Below, in pieces: positions 7,237-16,210 of a stretch of 64,000 nt of DNA; the first letter of the stretch is position 1; each line of letters starts with the position of its first letter. Position numbers and translations under genes: made by a program. The DNA is from an uncultured Candidatus Melainabacteria bacterium (GTDB lineage Bacteria > Cyanobacteriota > Vampirovibrionia > Gastranaerophilales > Gastranaerophilaceae), in NCBI GenBank assembly GCA_934754655.1, contig CAKVIC010000001.1:150346-214345 (forward strand), read 5' to 3'. The notes beneath the pieces were generated by a model. It made no database searches, was not told the origin of the DNA, and saw only the letters and a list, made by a program, of their open reading frames with translations.

Positions 7237-8728
7237 TATATTCTTTTTTCAAAAATTCTTTGTTAGGATGAGTAATTATGTAATCCCAAGCTAAATCTTC
7301 TTCAAAATCGCATCCCTCAATTGCGTGTTGTGAAAGATTTTTAAAATTTTTATAAGCAGATTTATAAGCACCCAATTTGCCACCATTTTTGTATACATCT
7401 ATCAAAAATTCTGCTAAATCAGATTCACCTCTAGAAATAAAAGTCTGCCAATAATCCCACTTTGGGCTAGAAAATTTTGCTGATATCCCAATTTTAGCAA
7501 ACTCTTTTTCTAAAAACTTAATTTTCTTTTCTAAAGACTTTGTATCTTCTCTCTTTGTCCATTGAAATGGAGTATTAGGCTTTGGAACAAATGTCGAAAA
7601 CGAAAACTCAATCTCAAAACCTTTATTTTCTTGTTTAATTTTTTGCGCTAAATTAATAAATTCTTTTATATCTTCTTCTGCTTCAGTTGGCAAACCTAGC
7701 ATTGAATATAGTTTTAGTCCTTTAAGACCATTCTCCCGTGCAGTTTTTACAGCATTCAAAATTTGTTTTTCGGAAATATTTTTATTAATAATTCGTCGCA
7801 AACGCTCACTAGCAGCCTCAATTGCAATAGTAGAAGTTCTTTGTCCGCCTTTTACAAGAATTTTAATCAATTCATCATTTATTGAATCAACCCGCAAAGA
7901 AGAAATGCCTAATTCAATTTTTTGCCCATTGTCAATTTTGAATTCTATATATTTTAATATCTTGAAAAAATCAGGATGAGCACTTATTTGCGCTCCTAAA
8001 AGTGCAATTTTATTTGTATATTTTAAACCCAATTCAATCGTATTTATAATTTTTTCATAAGGATAAAATCTATATGGCAAATTTAAATAAGAAGCTGTAC
8101 AAAAAGCACAACGATTCATACACCCTCGCGAAACTTCAACAATAAAAGTATCCTTAAAATAACTTTTCTCGCTTAATATAGGAGTATAAATAACATCTTC
8201 TAATCTTTCAGTCACTCGTTTTACAGTTTTACTAATTCCTGGAACATAAACGCCCTCAATTTTTGAAAGCATTTCCAAGGTTTTAGATTTCGATTGTTTT
8301 TGTTTCAAAATTTCAAGTATTTTTTGAAAAGATTCTTCTCCATCACCAATATTAAAAAAATCAAAAAAGCCTTTATAAGGTTCCGGATTTGTCGTAATAA
8401 CGGGTCCACCTGCAAATATTAAAGGCGCATCTTCTTCTCTATTTTTAGCTAAAAATGGAATTTTATATTTATCTAAAATCTCTAACATTCCCATAAAATC
8501 AAAATCAAAAGATAAAGAAAACGAAATAGCATCAATGTTTTTTAAATTAACATAATTTTCAGAATCTGTATAAAGCCTTTGAACATTAACCCCATCTGTT
8601 GTATCAGCTTGTTTAAATAACCAAAGATATCCCAAAGAGGACATTGCAAATTCTTCAATTGCGGGATATGCCATTAATAAATTCAAGCCATTCTTATTAT
8701 TATTTTTTTTGTATAAAAAAGTTTCCAT
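7214..8728 (-). CDS. B12-binding-like radical SAM protein
   Basis: 504 aa. The N-terminal ~170 residues have a cobalamin-binding-like Rossmann region (IDAISFSLSFDFDFMGML, LIFAGGPVITTNPEP, FNIGDGEES). A radical SAM core follows with the 4Fe-4S motif C-MNR-C-AF-C (VSRGCMNRCAFC), GLKGLKLYSMLGLPTEAEEDI and a C-terminal accessory region. It resembles the UPF0313/TIGR03960-like class found in cyanobacteria and many anaerobes, whose substrate is mostly unassigned. It sits head-to-tail (1 nt gap) with the AI-2E family exporter gene. Confidence 0.85.
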   Translation of the reverse strand: METFLYKKNNNKNGLNLLMAYPAIEEFAMSSLGYLWLFKQADTTDGVNVQRLYTDSENYVNLKNIDAISFSLSFDFDFMGMLEILDKYKIPFLAKNREEDAPLIFAGGPVITTNPEPYKGFFDFFNIGDGEESFQKILEILKQKQSKSKTLEMLSKIEGVYVPGISKTVKRVTERLEDVIYTPILSEKSYFKDTFIVEVSRGCMNRCAFCTASYLNLPYRFYPYEKIINTIELGLKYTNKIALLGAQISAHPDFFKILKYIEFKIDNGQKIELGISSLRVDSINDELIKILVKGGQRTSTIAIEAASERLRRIINKNISEKQILNAVKTARENGLKGLKLYSMLGLPTEAEEDIKEFINLAQKIKQENKGFEIEFSFSTFVPKPNTPFQWTKREDTKSLEKKIKFLEKEFAKIGISAKFSSPKWDYWQTFISRGESDLAEFLIDVYKNGGKLGAYKSAYKNFKNLSQHAIEGCDFEEDLAWDYIITHPNKEFLKKEYKQTMLQN

Positions 8729-8729
8729 T

Positions 8730-9755
8730 TTAATTTATATTTTTTACATACAGTTCTTCAATCAAAACACAAACCGTTGCAGCGATAGCCGGAGCAAAAA
8801 TAACACCTACCACACCCATATTTTGTGCAGTTATAAATAAAAACAAATAAATAATTAATGGATGTAAGTCCAAAAATTTACTAAAAACAAAAGGTCTTAC
8901 AAGGCTATTTTCTGACCATTGAGCTATTGCAAACACTACAGTAATTAAGCCTAATGTTAATAACCCTGATTTAAAAGATACAACTAAACATATAATTAAA
9001 GCTATAGCAGGACCTACAACCGGAATTATATCCAAAATACCGGTAATTAAGCCCAATAAAACTGCATAATCAACCCTTAATATCAATAAACCAATTGTCA
9101 TTAATAAACCAACACTAAACATTGTAGTAATTTGCGCAATAACATATCCACCAATTTTATTTGAAATCGCATCAATTATGTTTTGAGCTTTTTCTTTCAT
9201 ATTTGATGGAAAAAGGCTTAAATATGTTTGATTAATAATTTTTTTATCCGCAAGAAAATAATATATAATAATCAAAGCTGCTAACAAATAAATTATAGAA
9301 GAAGCAAAATTTTTGCTTATATTTATTGATTCGTTAACAAATTGAGAAGTAAAATTAGTTGTTGTAGATACAATATCACTGATTTCAAGTTGTGCCAATT
9401 GAGTTTTGTCAACAAAAGGTAACGCTAAAATAAAATCTTTAATACCACTCAAATATTGTGGCATATTTGAAATTAAAGGTCTAATCTCATGACTTGCCAA
9501 TATTATTAAAGGTACAAAAAATGCTAAAATTAAAATTACCAACATTATAACTACAGCAAAAGCGGCAAAACTTCTATTAATTTTTTTTGAAAGCTTCTCC
9601 ACCAATGGTTGTAAAGAACATGATATTACATAAGAAGCAAAAAATAAAATTGCAATATTTTGCTCTTTCACTATAAAAATAAGAAATAATGTTAACAAAA
9701 TTAAAAACATAATGTTTTTTAAAGTTAATAATTTTTGAAAAATACTTATAAACAT
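8730..9755 (-). CDS. AI-2E family (PF01594) permease
   Basis: 341 aa integral membrane protein with about seven to eight helices. The family signature GILDIIPVVGPAIALII occurs in the C-terminal half, after the long soluble segment between helices 3 and 4. Members include TqsA-like exporters and Na+(Li+)/H+ antiporter-type proteins, so the substrate cannot be assigned. AAGGAG precedes the ATG. Transcribed with the radical SAM gene. Confidence 0.88.
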   Translation of the reverse strand: MFISIFQKLLTLKNIMFLILLTLFLIFIVKEQNIAILFFASYVISCSLQPLVEKLSKKINRSFAAFAVVIMLVILILAFFVPLIILASHEIRPLISNMPQYLSGIKDFILALPFVDKTQLAQLEISDIVSTTTNFTSQFVNESINISKNFASSIIYLLAALIIIYYFLADKKIINQTYLSLFPSNMKEKAQNIIDAISNKIGGYVIAQITTMFSVGLLMTIGLLILRVDYAVLLGLITGILDIIPVVGPAIALIICLVVSFKSGLLTLGLITVVFAIAQWSENSLVRPFVFSKFLDLHPLIIYLFLFITAQNMGVVGVIFAPAIAATVCVLIEELYVKNIN

Positions 9756-9828
9756 AAGTGGCTCCTTGTTTTTTCTATTTTATCATAAAATTATCCATTA
9801 ATATATTTTATAAATAAAAAATCAATGC

Positions 9829-9840
9829 TAAAATAACTAT
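9829..9840 (+). promoter_or_regulatory. -10 box directly before a start codon (leaderless)
   Basis: TAAAAT at 9829-9834 stands 6 nt before the ATG at 9841 and no Shine-Dalgarno is present. Transcription would start at or next to the A of the ATG. Confidence 0.55.
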
Positions 9841-10632
9841 ATGGAAATTTTATTAGAAACAAAAAATTTATCAATTGTATACGAGAGTATAAATAAGAAT
9901 TCAACGGAAAAAGTCACAGCCGTGAACAATTTATCACTTAAAATTAAACAAGGTGAAATATATGCACTCGCTGGTGAATCCGGTTGTGGCAAATCTACTT
10001 TGGCAAAGGCAATAACAAAACTTGTAAAACCCCAAAATGGAGAAATTTTGTACAGAGGTAAAAGTATTTTTAATCAAACAAAAGCTGAAAGACTTCAATA
10101 CCCACAAAAAGTTCAAATGGTTTTTCAAAACCCTTATTCTAGCTTAAACCCAAAAATGAAAATTGGTGATATTCTAAAAGAGCCTCTTGATATAAACACA
10201 AAGTTAAAAAAAGAAGAAAAAAATGAACAAATTCAAAAAGTTTTGCTTGATGTTGGTCTATCAACAGATATTTTGACAAAATATCCGCATCAATTTTCCG
10301 GCGGACAAAGACAAAGAATTGCAATTGCTCGAGCCTTAATATTAAAACCCGAATTAATAATAGCGGATGAGCCGGTTAGTGCGCTTGATGCAAGCATTCA
10401 AGCACAAATAATCAATTTATTGAAAGATTTAAGATTGAAAAGAAATTTAACAATTCTTTTTATTTCTCACGATATGAATGTTATAAAATATTTGGCTGAT
10501 AGAGTCGGAATAATGTATTTTGGTGAATTGGTAGAAGAAAATTATACAAAATCAATATTTCAATATCCGCAAAATGATTATACAAAAAAATTATTATCAG
10601 CAGTTCCAATTCTTAAACAATTAAAGCTTTAA
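9841..10632 (+). CDS. Oligopeptide-type ABC transporter ATP-binding protein
   Basis: 263 aa cytoplasmic ATPase of the OppF/DppF group. Walker A GESGCGKS (45-52), Q-loop VFQNPYSSLNPKM (about 94-106), signature FSGGQRQR (152-159) and Walker B LIIADEP (about 172-178) are all intact, and the C-terminus is proline/lysine-bearing as in Opp/Dpp ATPases. No permease or binding protein is adjacent, so it must serve a transporter encoded elsewhere. The start is leaderless (-10 box 6 nt upstream). Confidence 0.88.
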   Translation: MEILLETKNLSIVYESINKNSTEKVTAVNNLSLKIKQGEIYALAGESGCGKSTLAKAITKLVKPQNGEILYRGKSIFNQTKAERLQYPQKVQMVFQNPYSSLNPKMKIGDILKEPLDINTKLKKEEKNEQIQKVLLDVGLSTDILTKYPHQFSGGQRQRIAIARALILKPELIIADEPVSALDASIQAQIINLLKDLRLKRNLTILFISHDMNVIKYLADRVGIMYFGELVEENYTKSIFQYPQNDYTKKLLSAVPILKQLKL

Positions 10633-10655
10633 AATTTAATCTTTATACTTTAGAT

Positions 10656-10684
10656 TTGCAAAAATTTCATAACTATTGTAATAT
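10656..10684 (+). promoter_or_regulatory. Sigma70-type promoter of the CorC-like gene
   Basis: TTGCAA (10656-10661), 17-nt spacer, TAATAT (10679-10684), upstream of the ATG at 10718. A second AT-rich candidate (TGTATAAT near 10689) overlaps downstream. Confidence 0.55.
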
Positions 10685-10717
10685 ATTATGTATAATTTTA
10701 AAGGTAAATAGTATAAA

Positions 10718-12055
10718 ATGAGTCCGTCGGATATTTTAATAAACATTTGCATAATAGTTTTTTTACTTTTTATAAATGCTTTTTTTGTAACAGCAGAATT
10801 CGCTTTGGTAAGAGTTCGCAAAACTCGTTTGGAACAACTTTCAAACGAAGGTAGTTATCTTGCAAAGCGCGCGCTTAGGTTAGTTGAAGAAACAAACAAA
10901 ATGCTTGCTGCAGCACAATTAGGTGTAACAATCGCAAGTATCGCATTAGGTTGGGTTGCAGAAGCTACTATTGTTGTTTTAATTGAGCCTGTTGTTAATA
11001 GCGTAGGAGCAAGTCATGCTATTTCTACTGTGGTTTCATTTGTATTAGTTACATATTTTCACGTTTTACTTGGAGAACAATTACCAAAATGTATGGCGCT
11101 TAAATATCCGGAAAAATTTGCATTATGGGTTGCAACACCTATGGATATTTTTATAACAATATTTAAACCTTTTGTATGGTTATTAATGATATCCGGCGAT
11201 AAATTATTATCTTTATGCCATGCAACAACTCAAGCAAGTTCATTAGCTCATACAACAGAAGAACTGGATATGTTGGTTGATGCAAGCTACAACGAAGGTG
11301 TTTTGAATGAAACTGAAACAGAAATGCTGCATAATATGTTTAAATTTTCAGATTTAATGGCAAAACAGGCAATGACACCTCGAACTGATATGATTTGTAT
11401 TCCTGACGATATAACTTATGAGGAATTAAATAAATTTGCGCTAGAAAACCAATATACAAGATATCCTGTATACGAAAATGAAAATATTGATAAAATTTTA
11501 GGTTTTATACACGTAAAAGATTTATATTCTTTAGCAATGACAAAAGAAAACTTTTCAATTAGTAAACTAATTCGTCCTTTAATATTAGTACCTGAAACAA
11601 TGACTTTGGATAATTTAGTAATAGAATTCAAAAAAGAGCATGCTCAAATGGCTGTCGTCGTTGATGAATTTGGAGGAACAGCAGGTTTAATTACACTAGA
11701 AGATGTTCTAGAAGAAATTATCGGCGAATTTCAAGATGAATTTGATGAAGAGGAAGAAGTTGATATAAAAGAAGTCGGCGAAAACACTTATCTTGCAAAT
11801 GGTATGCTAAGAATTGATGAAATGGTAGAATTTTTTGACTTAAACGAATCAGATTTCGAAGAAGACGACGTTGAAACAATTGCAGGATTAGTGGTTAAAC
11901 TCCTTGGAAAAATTGCAGACGTAAACGATTCAGTATCTTATAAAGGCTTAACATTTACCGTAGTAGAAGTTGATGGTGCAAGAATTACAAAGTTGCATAT
12001 TTATAAAGAACCTCAAAAAAGTCAAGCTGAAAACGAAGAAGAAGCCTTGAAATAA
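10718..12055 (+). CDS. CNNM/CorC-type (HlyC/CorC) transporter
   Basis: 445 aa. Residues 1-195 form the DUF21 membrane domain (IVFLLFINAFFVTAEFALVRVRK, TIASIALGWVAEATI, LGEQLPKCMALKYPEK). Two CBS domains follow (about 205-330, MTPRTDMICIPDD, DKILGFIHVKDL, MAVVVDEFGGTAGLITLEDVLE), then a CorC_HlyC domain (about 345-430). The family is linked to Mg2+ efflux/homeostasis. It is a single gene; the Shine-Dalgarno is weak (AAAGG 13 nt upstream). Confidence 0.92.
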   Translation: MSPSDILINICIIVFLLFINAFFVTAEFALVRVRKTRLEQLSNEGSYLAKRALRLVEETNKMLAAAQLGVTIASIALGWVAEATIVVLIEPVVNSVGASHAISTVVSFVLVTYFHVLLGEQLPKCMALKYPEKFALWVATPMDIFITIFKPFVWLLMISGDKLLSLCHATTQASSLAHTTEELDMLVDASYNEGVLNETETEMLHNMFKFSDLMAKQAMTPRTDMICIPDDITYEELNKFALENQYTRYPVYENENIDKILGFIHVKDLYSLAMTKENFSISKLIRPLILVPETMTLDNLVIEFKKEHAQMAVVVDEFGGTAGLITLEDVLEEIIGEFQDEFDEEEEVDIKEVGENTYLANGMLRIDEMVEFFDLNESDFEEDDVETIAGLVVKLLGKIADVNDSVSYKGLTFTVVEVDGARITKLHIYKEPQKSQAENEEEALK

Positions 12056-12119
12056 ACTTTACACAACATTTTTTTGTGTTATCATAATATTATATATAGA
12101 GGGATGGAGGAATTAGATT

Positions 12120-14708
12120 TTGGCTCAACAAAACATGTTTTCTGACGGTAAAATAGTACCTGTTAATATAAGAGATGAAATGAAAAAATGCTATATTGAC
12201 TATGCAATGAGCGTTATTGTCGGTAGAGCATTGCCGGACGTTAGAGATGGTTTAAAACCTGTACATAGACGTATTTTGTATGCAATGAATGAATTAGGAA
12301 TGACACCAGATAAACCATTCAAGAAATGCGCGCGTATTGTTGGTGAAGTTTTGGGTAAATATCACCCACACGGTGACAGTTCAGTATATGAAGCTCTTGT
12401 ACGTTTAGCACAAGATTTTAACACTCGTTACTTATGTGTAGATGGTCATGGCAACTTTGGTTCTGTTGACGGCGACGGCGCTGCAGCAATGCGTTATACA
12501 GAAGCTCGTATGCATAAAATTACAACTTCTATGCTTGCAGATATTGATTGCGAAACAGTTGATTTTGAACCAAACTTTGATGGTTCTTTAGAAGAGCCTT
12601 CAGTATTACCGGTAAGATTGCCAATGTTACTTTTAAATGGTTCTTCTGGTATTGCGGTTGGTATGGCAACAAACGTTCCGCCACATAACTTATCAGAAGT
12701 GGTTGATGGTACTATTGCTTTAATTGATAATCCTCAAATTACAATTGAAGGTTTGATGGAACATATTAAAGGGCCAGATTTTCCAACTGCGGCAACGATT
12801 GTTGGCTTAAGCGATATTAGACAAGCTTATGAAACAGGAAGAGGTTCAATAAAAATGTCAGCTGTTGCAACTATCGAGGAAATCCCTGGTGGTAATGGTA
12901 GACAAGCTAGAACTGCAATTATTGTAACTGAATTACCTTATCAAGTAAACAAAGCAATGCTTATTCAAAAAATAGCAGAGCTCGTAAAAGAAAATAGAAT
13001 TAATGGAATTTCTGACTTACGCGATGAATCAGACCGTGATGGTATGAGAATTGTAATAGAACTAAAACGTGACGCTAAGCCAGAAGTCGTTAAAAATAAT
13101 TTATTCAAATATACCCAGCTTGCAACAACATTTGGTTACAACATGGTATGTTTATGCGGTAAACAACCAAGATTATTGAACTTGTACGAGGTTTTAAGCG
13201 AGTTTGTTGAACATAGGGTTGAAATTGTTACGAGACGTACAATTTACTACTTGAAAAAAGCAAAAATTCGTGCCCACATCTTGGCAGGTTTGTTAATAGC
13301 TCTAGGGTCTTTAGACGAAGTTATTGAAATGATAAAAAGGTCAAAAACCACTGACGATGCACGTGTTGCGTTAATGAGTAAATTTGGTCTAGACACAGAT
13401 CAAGCTAATGCTATTTTAGAAATGCAATTAAGACGTTTAACAGGCTTAGAACAAGATAAAATCAAAGCTGAATACGATGAATTGCTTAAAAAAATTAAAG
13501 AATATGAAGAGATTCTAGCAGATAGACAAAAAGTTTTAGACATTATCAAGGGTGAATTACTTGAGGATAAAGCTAAATACGGAGATGATAGAAAAACTCA
13601 AATTGTACCTGAACAAGGTGAAGTTACAATTGAAGATTTAACTCCAAATACTCAAATGGCAGTATTTATAACTCATCAAGGATATTTGAAACGAATTTCT
13701 TTAGATACTTTTGAACGTCAAAACCGTGCAACAAGAGGTAAAGCAGGCATAAAAACTAAAGATGATGATGATATTCAACATTTCTTTACTGCAATGATGC
13801 ATGATAAAGTATTATTCTTCTCTTCAAAAGGTATTGTATACAGCTTGAATGTTTACGACTTCCCTGAAGGCGGACGTCAATCAAAAGGCTTACCTATCGT
13901 AAACGTTTTACCTATTGAACAAGGAGAACAAATTACTGCAGTAGTTCCTATCAGTAACTTCTCGCATGATTTGAACTTAATTATGCTAACTCAAAAAGGT
14001 TATATTAAACGTATTGAATTAGATAACTTTGCAAATATCAGAAGAAGCGGTATTATTGCAATTTCCTTAGAAGAAGGTGATAAGCTTAATTGGGTTAAAT
14101 TAGCAACACCAAGTGATGAAATAATTATTGGTACTTCTTGTGGTATGGCAATAAGATTCCCTATCGCGGATTTACGTCCACTTGGAAGAAGCGCACGTGG
14201 TGTTAACTCAATGAAACTTCGCGCAGCTGATACTATCATTGGTTGTGATATTGTTCCACAAAATTACGATGCTGATTTATTGGTTGTAACTTCTGACGGA
14301 TTTGGAAAACGTACAAAACTTTCAGAATTTCGTTCTCAAAATAGAGGTGGAATAGGTTTGATTGCGACTAAATTTAAGACCAGTATGTCAAGATTAGTAG
14401 CATTAACTATTGTAGAAGAACGTGATGAAATTATGCTTGTAACTTCAAACGGTATTGTAACAAGACTTAAAGCCGGCGATATTTCTTGCCAAGGTAGACC
14501 AGCAACAGGTGTAAGAGCACAAAACCTTGCTGATACAGATACTGTCGCTTCTGTAACTAAGATTGTTAATACTGATAAAGATGAAGATTACAATCCGGCA
14601 ACAAATGCTTGCCCGTCAAATACTGATGAATCAGAAAAATCAGAACAAACAACAATTGATGCCTTAACGTCAGAAGTTCCTGAATCTTCAGAACAAACAG
14701 AAGAATAA
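12120..14708 (+). CDS. gyrA: DNA gyrase subunit A
   Basis: 862 aa. GyrA breaks and rejoins DNA and supplies the wrapping domain of gyrase. The start is TTG with GGAGG 9 nt upstream. Catalytic Tyr126 is in AAMRYTEAR. The quinolone-resistance region HPHGDSSVYEAL has Ser87 at the E. coli Ser83 position and Glu91 at the Asp87 position. The C-terminal beta-pinwheel starts near residue 500. The usual GyrA-box position reads QNRATRGKAG, degenerate against QRRGGKG, while a later blade has QNRGGIG. The acidic Ser/Glu tail is typical. ParC is not excluded by sequence alone, but length and N-terminus favour GyrA. gyrB is not in the window. Confidence 0.93.
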   Translation: MAQQNMFSDGKIVPVNIRDEMKKCYIDYAMSVIVGRALPDVRDGLKPVHRRILYAMNELGMTPDKPFKKCARIVGEVLGKYHPHGDSSVYEALVRLAQDFNTRYLCVDGHGNFGSVDGDGAAAMRYTEARMHKITTSMLADIDCETVDFEPNFDGSLEEPSVLPVRLPMLLLNGSSGIAVGMATNVPPHNLSEVVDGTIALIDNPQITIEGLMEHIKGPDFPTAATIVGLSDIRQAYETGRGSIKMSAVATIEEIPGGNGRQARTAIIVTELPYQVNKAMLIQKIAELVKENRINGISDLRDESDRDGMRIVIELKRDAKPEVVKNNLFKYTQLATTFGYNMVCLCGKQPRLLNLYEVLSEFVEHRVEIVTRRTIYYLKKAKIRAHILAGLLIALGSLDEVIEMIKRSKTTDDARVALMSKFGLDTDQANAILEMQLRRLTGLEQDKIKAEYDELLKKIKEYEEILADRQKVLDIIKGELLEDKAKYGDDRKTQIVPEQGEVTIEDLTPNTQMAVFITHQGYLKRISLDTFERQNRATRGKAGIKTKDDDDIQHFFTAMMHDKVLFFSSKGIVYSLNVYDFPEGGRQSKGLPIVNVLPIEQGEQITAVVPISNFSHDLNLIMLTQKGYIKRIELDNFANIRRSGIIAISLEEGDKLNWVKLATPSDEIIIGTSCGMAIRFPIADLRPLGRSARGVNSMKLRAADTIIGCDIVPQNYDADLLVVTSDGFGKRTKLSEFRSQNRGGIGLIATKFKTSMSRLVALTIVEERDEIMLVTSNGIVTRLKAGDISCQGRPATGVRAQNLADTDTVASVTKIVNTDKDEDYNPATNACPSNTDESEKSEQTTIDALTSEVPESSEQTEE

Positions 14709-14718
14709 TTTTAAAGAA

Positions 14719-14762
14719 AAAAAAGGAGAGGGCGGAGCTTTGCTCCGCCCTCTCCTTTTTTT
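14719..14762. terminator. Strong perfect hairpin terminator after gyrA
   Basis: A 20-bp perfect stem (14719-14738 with 14742-14761) with a TTT loop, a G+C-rich core (GGAGAGGGCGGAGC) and A-run/T-run ends. It starts 10 bases after the gyrA stop and is usable on both strands. Confidence 0.9.
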
Positions 14763-15045
14763 AAGAAAATGGAACTACAGGTATTCAAGACCTCAATCAT
14801 ATATAGATTACTTCACTCAGCAAGTATGGAATGGCAATATTGAAGAGGCAAATAGAGTTGGAGAAATAGTAGAAGAATATTTAGCTGAGCTTGAGGCTGA
14901 AAGAGTTCCGCAAACGATACAAATTGCGGAAACGATAACGGAAGGAATTCCTTTGCTAGGCAGGGTTACAAGATTCTTGTCTAGGGTAAGTGAAAATATA
15001 ACAGATATTCTGGATAGCAAAAATAAATTAAAAATTAATCAATAA
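14740..15045 (+). pseudogene. Open frame without a credible start, probable gene remnant
   Basis: The frame is open for about 100 codons but begins inside the gyrA terminator hairpin (TTG at 14740), and I find no ATG or GTG with a ribosome site in it. The readable part (YIDYFTQQVWNG then IEEANRVGEIVEEYLAELE) is helical and amphipathic. Its use of CAG, AGG and GAG codons is unlike the neighbours. Most likely the 3' part of a decayed or imported gene. No family recognised. Confidence 0.4.
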
Positions 15046-15050
15046 AAATA

Positions 15051-15059
15051 TGTTATAAT
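15051..15059 (+). promoter_or_regulatory. Extended -10 promoter box (TGTTATAAT)
   Basis: TG-T-TATAAT at 15051-15059, with AAGGAG shortly after and ATG at 15079. The same nonamer precedes the genes at 22546 and (minus strand) 41621. Confidence 0.55.
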
Positions 15060-15078
15060 AAACAAAAGGAGAATGGAT

Positions 15079-15657
15079 ATGTTACGCATTGAACCAACAA
15101 AAAAAGTAAGCTTTGCAGGTATAAAAAATGATAACAAACTTGATGAATTACATCCAATACAAAAGAATTTTGGCAAAAAGCCTATAATTGCGGCTTTATC
15201 TGGGATGGCTGTATTAGGGCTTGCAGCAATTGGTCTTAAAAAAACTTCAAAAATGAGTTTTGAAGAAGCTCTTAAAAAGAGTGGCGTAGAAATTAAAGAT
15301 GGAGTTGCAACCCTTGCTAAATCCGGTGAAAGATTTTCAGGAAAAATAGAAAGATTTGAAAAAAGAAATAGAAAGGAAGTTGTCGAATTCATAGATGGAA
15401 TTATGACAGAGAAACTATATTATACAGCGTTAGGAAAGGAAATCGAGGGTTATTTTTACAAAGGCGAAGCTTGTTACAAATCTTCAAGATATAAAGATTT
15501 TCTGCTTATAGGAAATAAGGATACCGGATTAAAAATTGATGGTATGCGTAGAAAAGGTCCTTTCTTTGAAGAAACTAGAAAGCATGTTGCTTCACCAGCA
15601 TTTGATAAATCAGTCCAAGAATGTAAAAAAACAATGTCTAACACTTCATGCAAGTGA
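15079..15657 (+). CDS. Hypothetical protein with N-terminal KVSFAGI motif
   Basis: 192 aa. After a short polar N-terminus with the motif KVSFAGI it has one hydrophobic helix (PIIAALSGMAVLGLAAIGL, about 35-54) and a C-terminal, probably beta-rich domain (KSGERFSGKIERFEK ... EGYFYKGEACYKSS). I chose the ATG at 15079 because AGGAG (15067-15071) is 7 nt away; the ATG at 15073 abuts the Shine-Dalgarno. Similar N-terminal motifs occur in the proteins at 22546, 32388 and 42745. Family not recognised. Confidence 0.65.
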   Translation: MLRIEPTKKVSFAGIKNDNKLDELHPIQKNFGKKPIIAALSGMAVLGLAAIGLKKTSKMSFEEALKKSGVEIKDGVATLAKSGERFSGKIERFEKRNRKEVVEFIDGIMTEKLYYTALGKEIEGYFYKGEACYKSSRYKDFLLIGNKDTGLKIDGMRRKGPFFEETRKHVASPAFDKSVQECKKTMSNTSCK

Positions 15658-15680
15658 TAATTTGTTTAAAATTTAAAATT

Positions 15681-16127
15681 ATGGAAATTATTATACGAAA
15701 ATTTAAGCAAAATGATAAAAGTGAAATTCTTAAAATGATGACCGAATTTTACTCATCAAATGCCGTTTCTACAAATGGTTCAATAGAAATTTTTGAAAAA
15801 GATTTTGATGAATGTATCAAAAATTCTTCATATTTAGAAGGATATGTTTTTATAGAAAATTCCTCAATACTTGGTTATGCAATGCTTGCTAAAAGTTTTT
15901 CCACCGAATTTGGAAAACCTTGTATTTGGTTTGAAGATTTATATTTAAAACCCAAATATAGAGGAAAAGGTATCGTGACTAAATTTATTTATCATATTAA
16001 GGAAAATTATAAAAATCATGTTTTTAAACTTGAAGTCGAAGATTATAACGAACACGCCATGCATATCTATAAAAAATGTGGGTTTGAAAAATTGCCATAT
16101 TCAGAAATGATTTTAAAAAATTACTAA
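15681..16127 (+). CDS. GNAT-family N-acetyltransferase
   Basis: 148 aa. The acetyl-CoA-binding motif A is clear: DLYLKPKYRGKGIVTKFIYHIK (R/Q-x-x-G-x-G/A type, KYRGKGI), followed by motif B with EDYNEHAMHIYKKCGFE. Substrate unknown. I prefer the ATG at 15681 (MEIIIRKF, the usual GNAT beginning) over the upstream in-frame ATG at 15648, which overlaps the preceding gene. TAAAAT lies 8 nt before 15681 with no Shine-Dalgarno, so the mRNA may be leaderless. Confidence 0.85.
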   Translation: MEIIIRKFKQNDKSEILKMMTEFYSSNAVSTNGSIEIFEKDFDECIKNSSYLEGYVFIENSSILGYAMLAKSFSTEFGKPCIWFEDLYLKPKYRGKGIVTKFIYHIKENYKNHVFKLEVEDYNEHAMHIYKKCGFEKLPYSEMILKNY

Positions 16128-16210
16128 AATATTCACGAAGATTAGATAATTTGGTAATGTCAAATTTTTATAACCATATATAATAAAAATTATTAAATTA
16201 TGAGGTGGTT

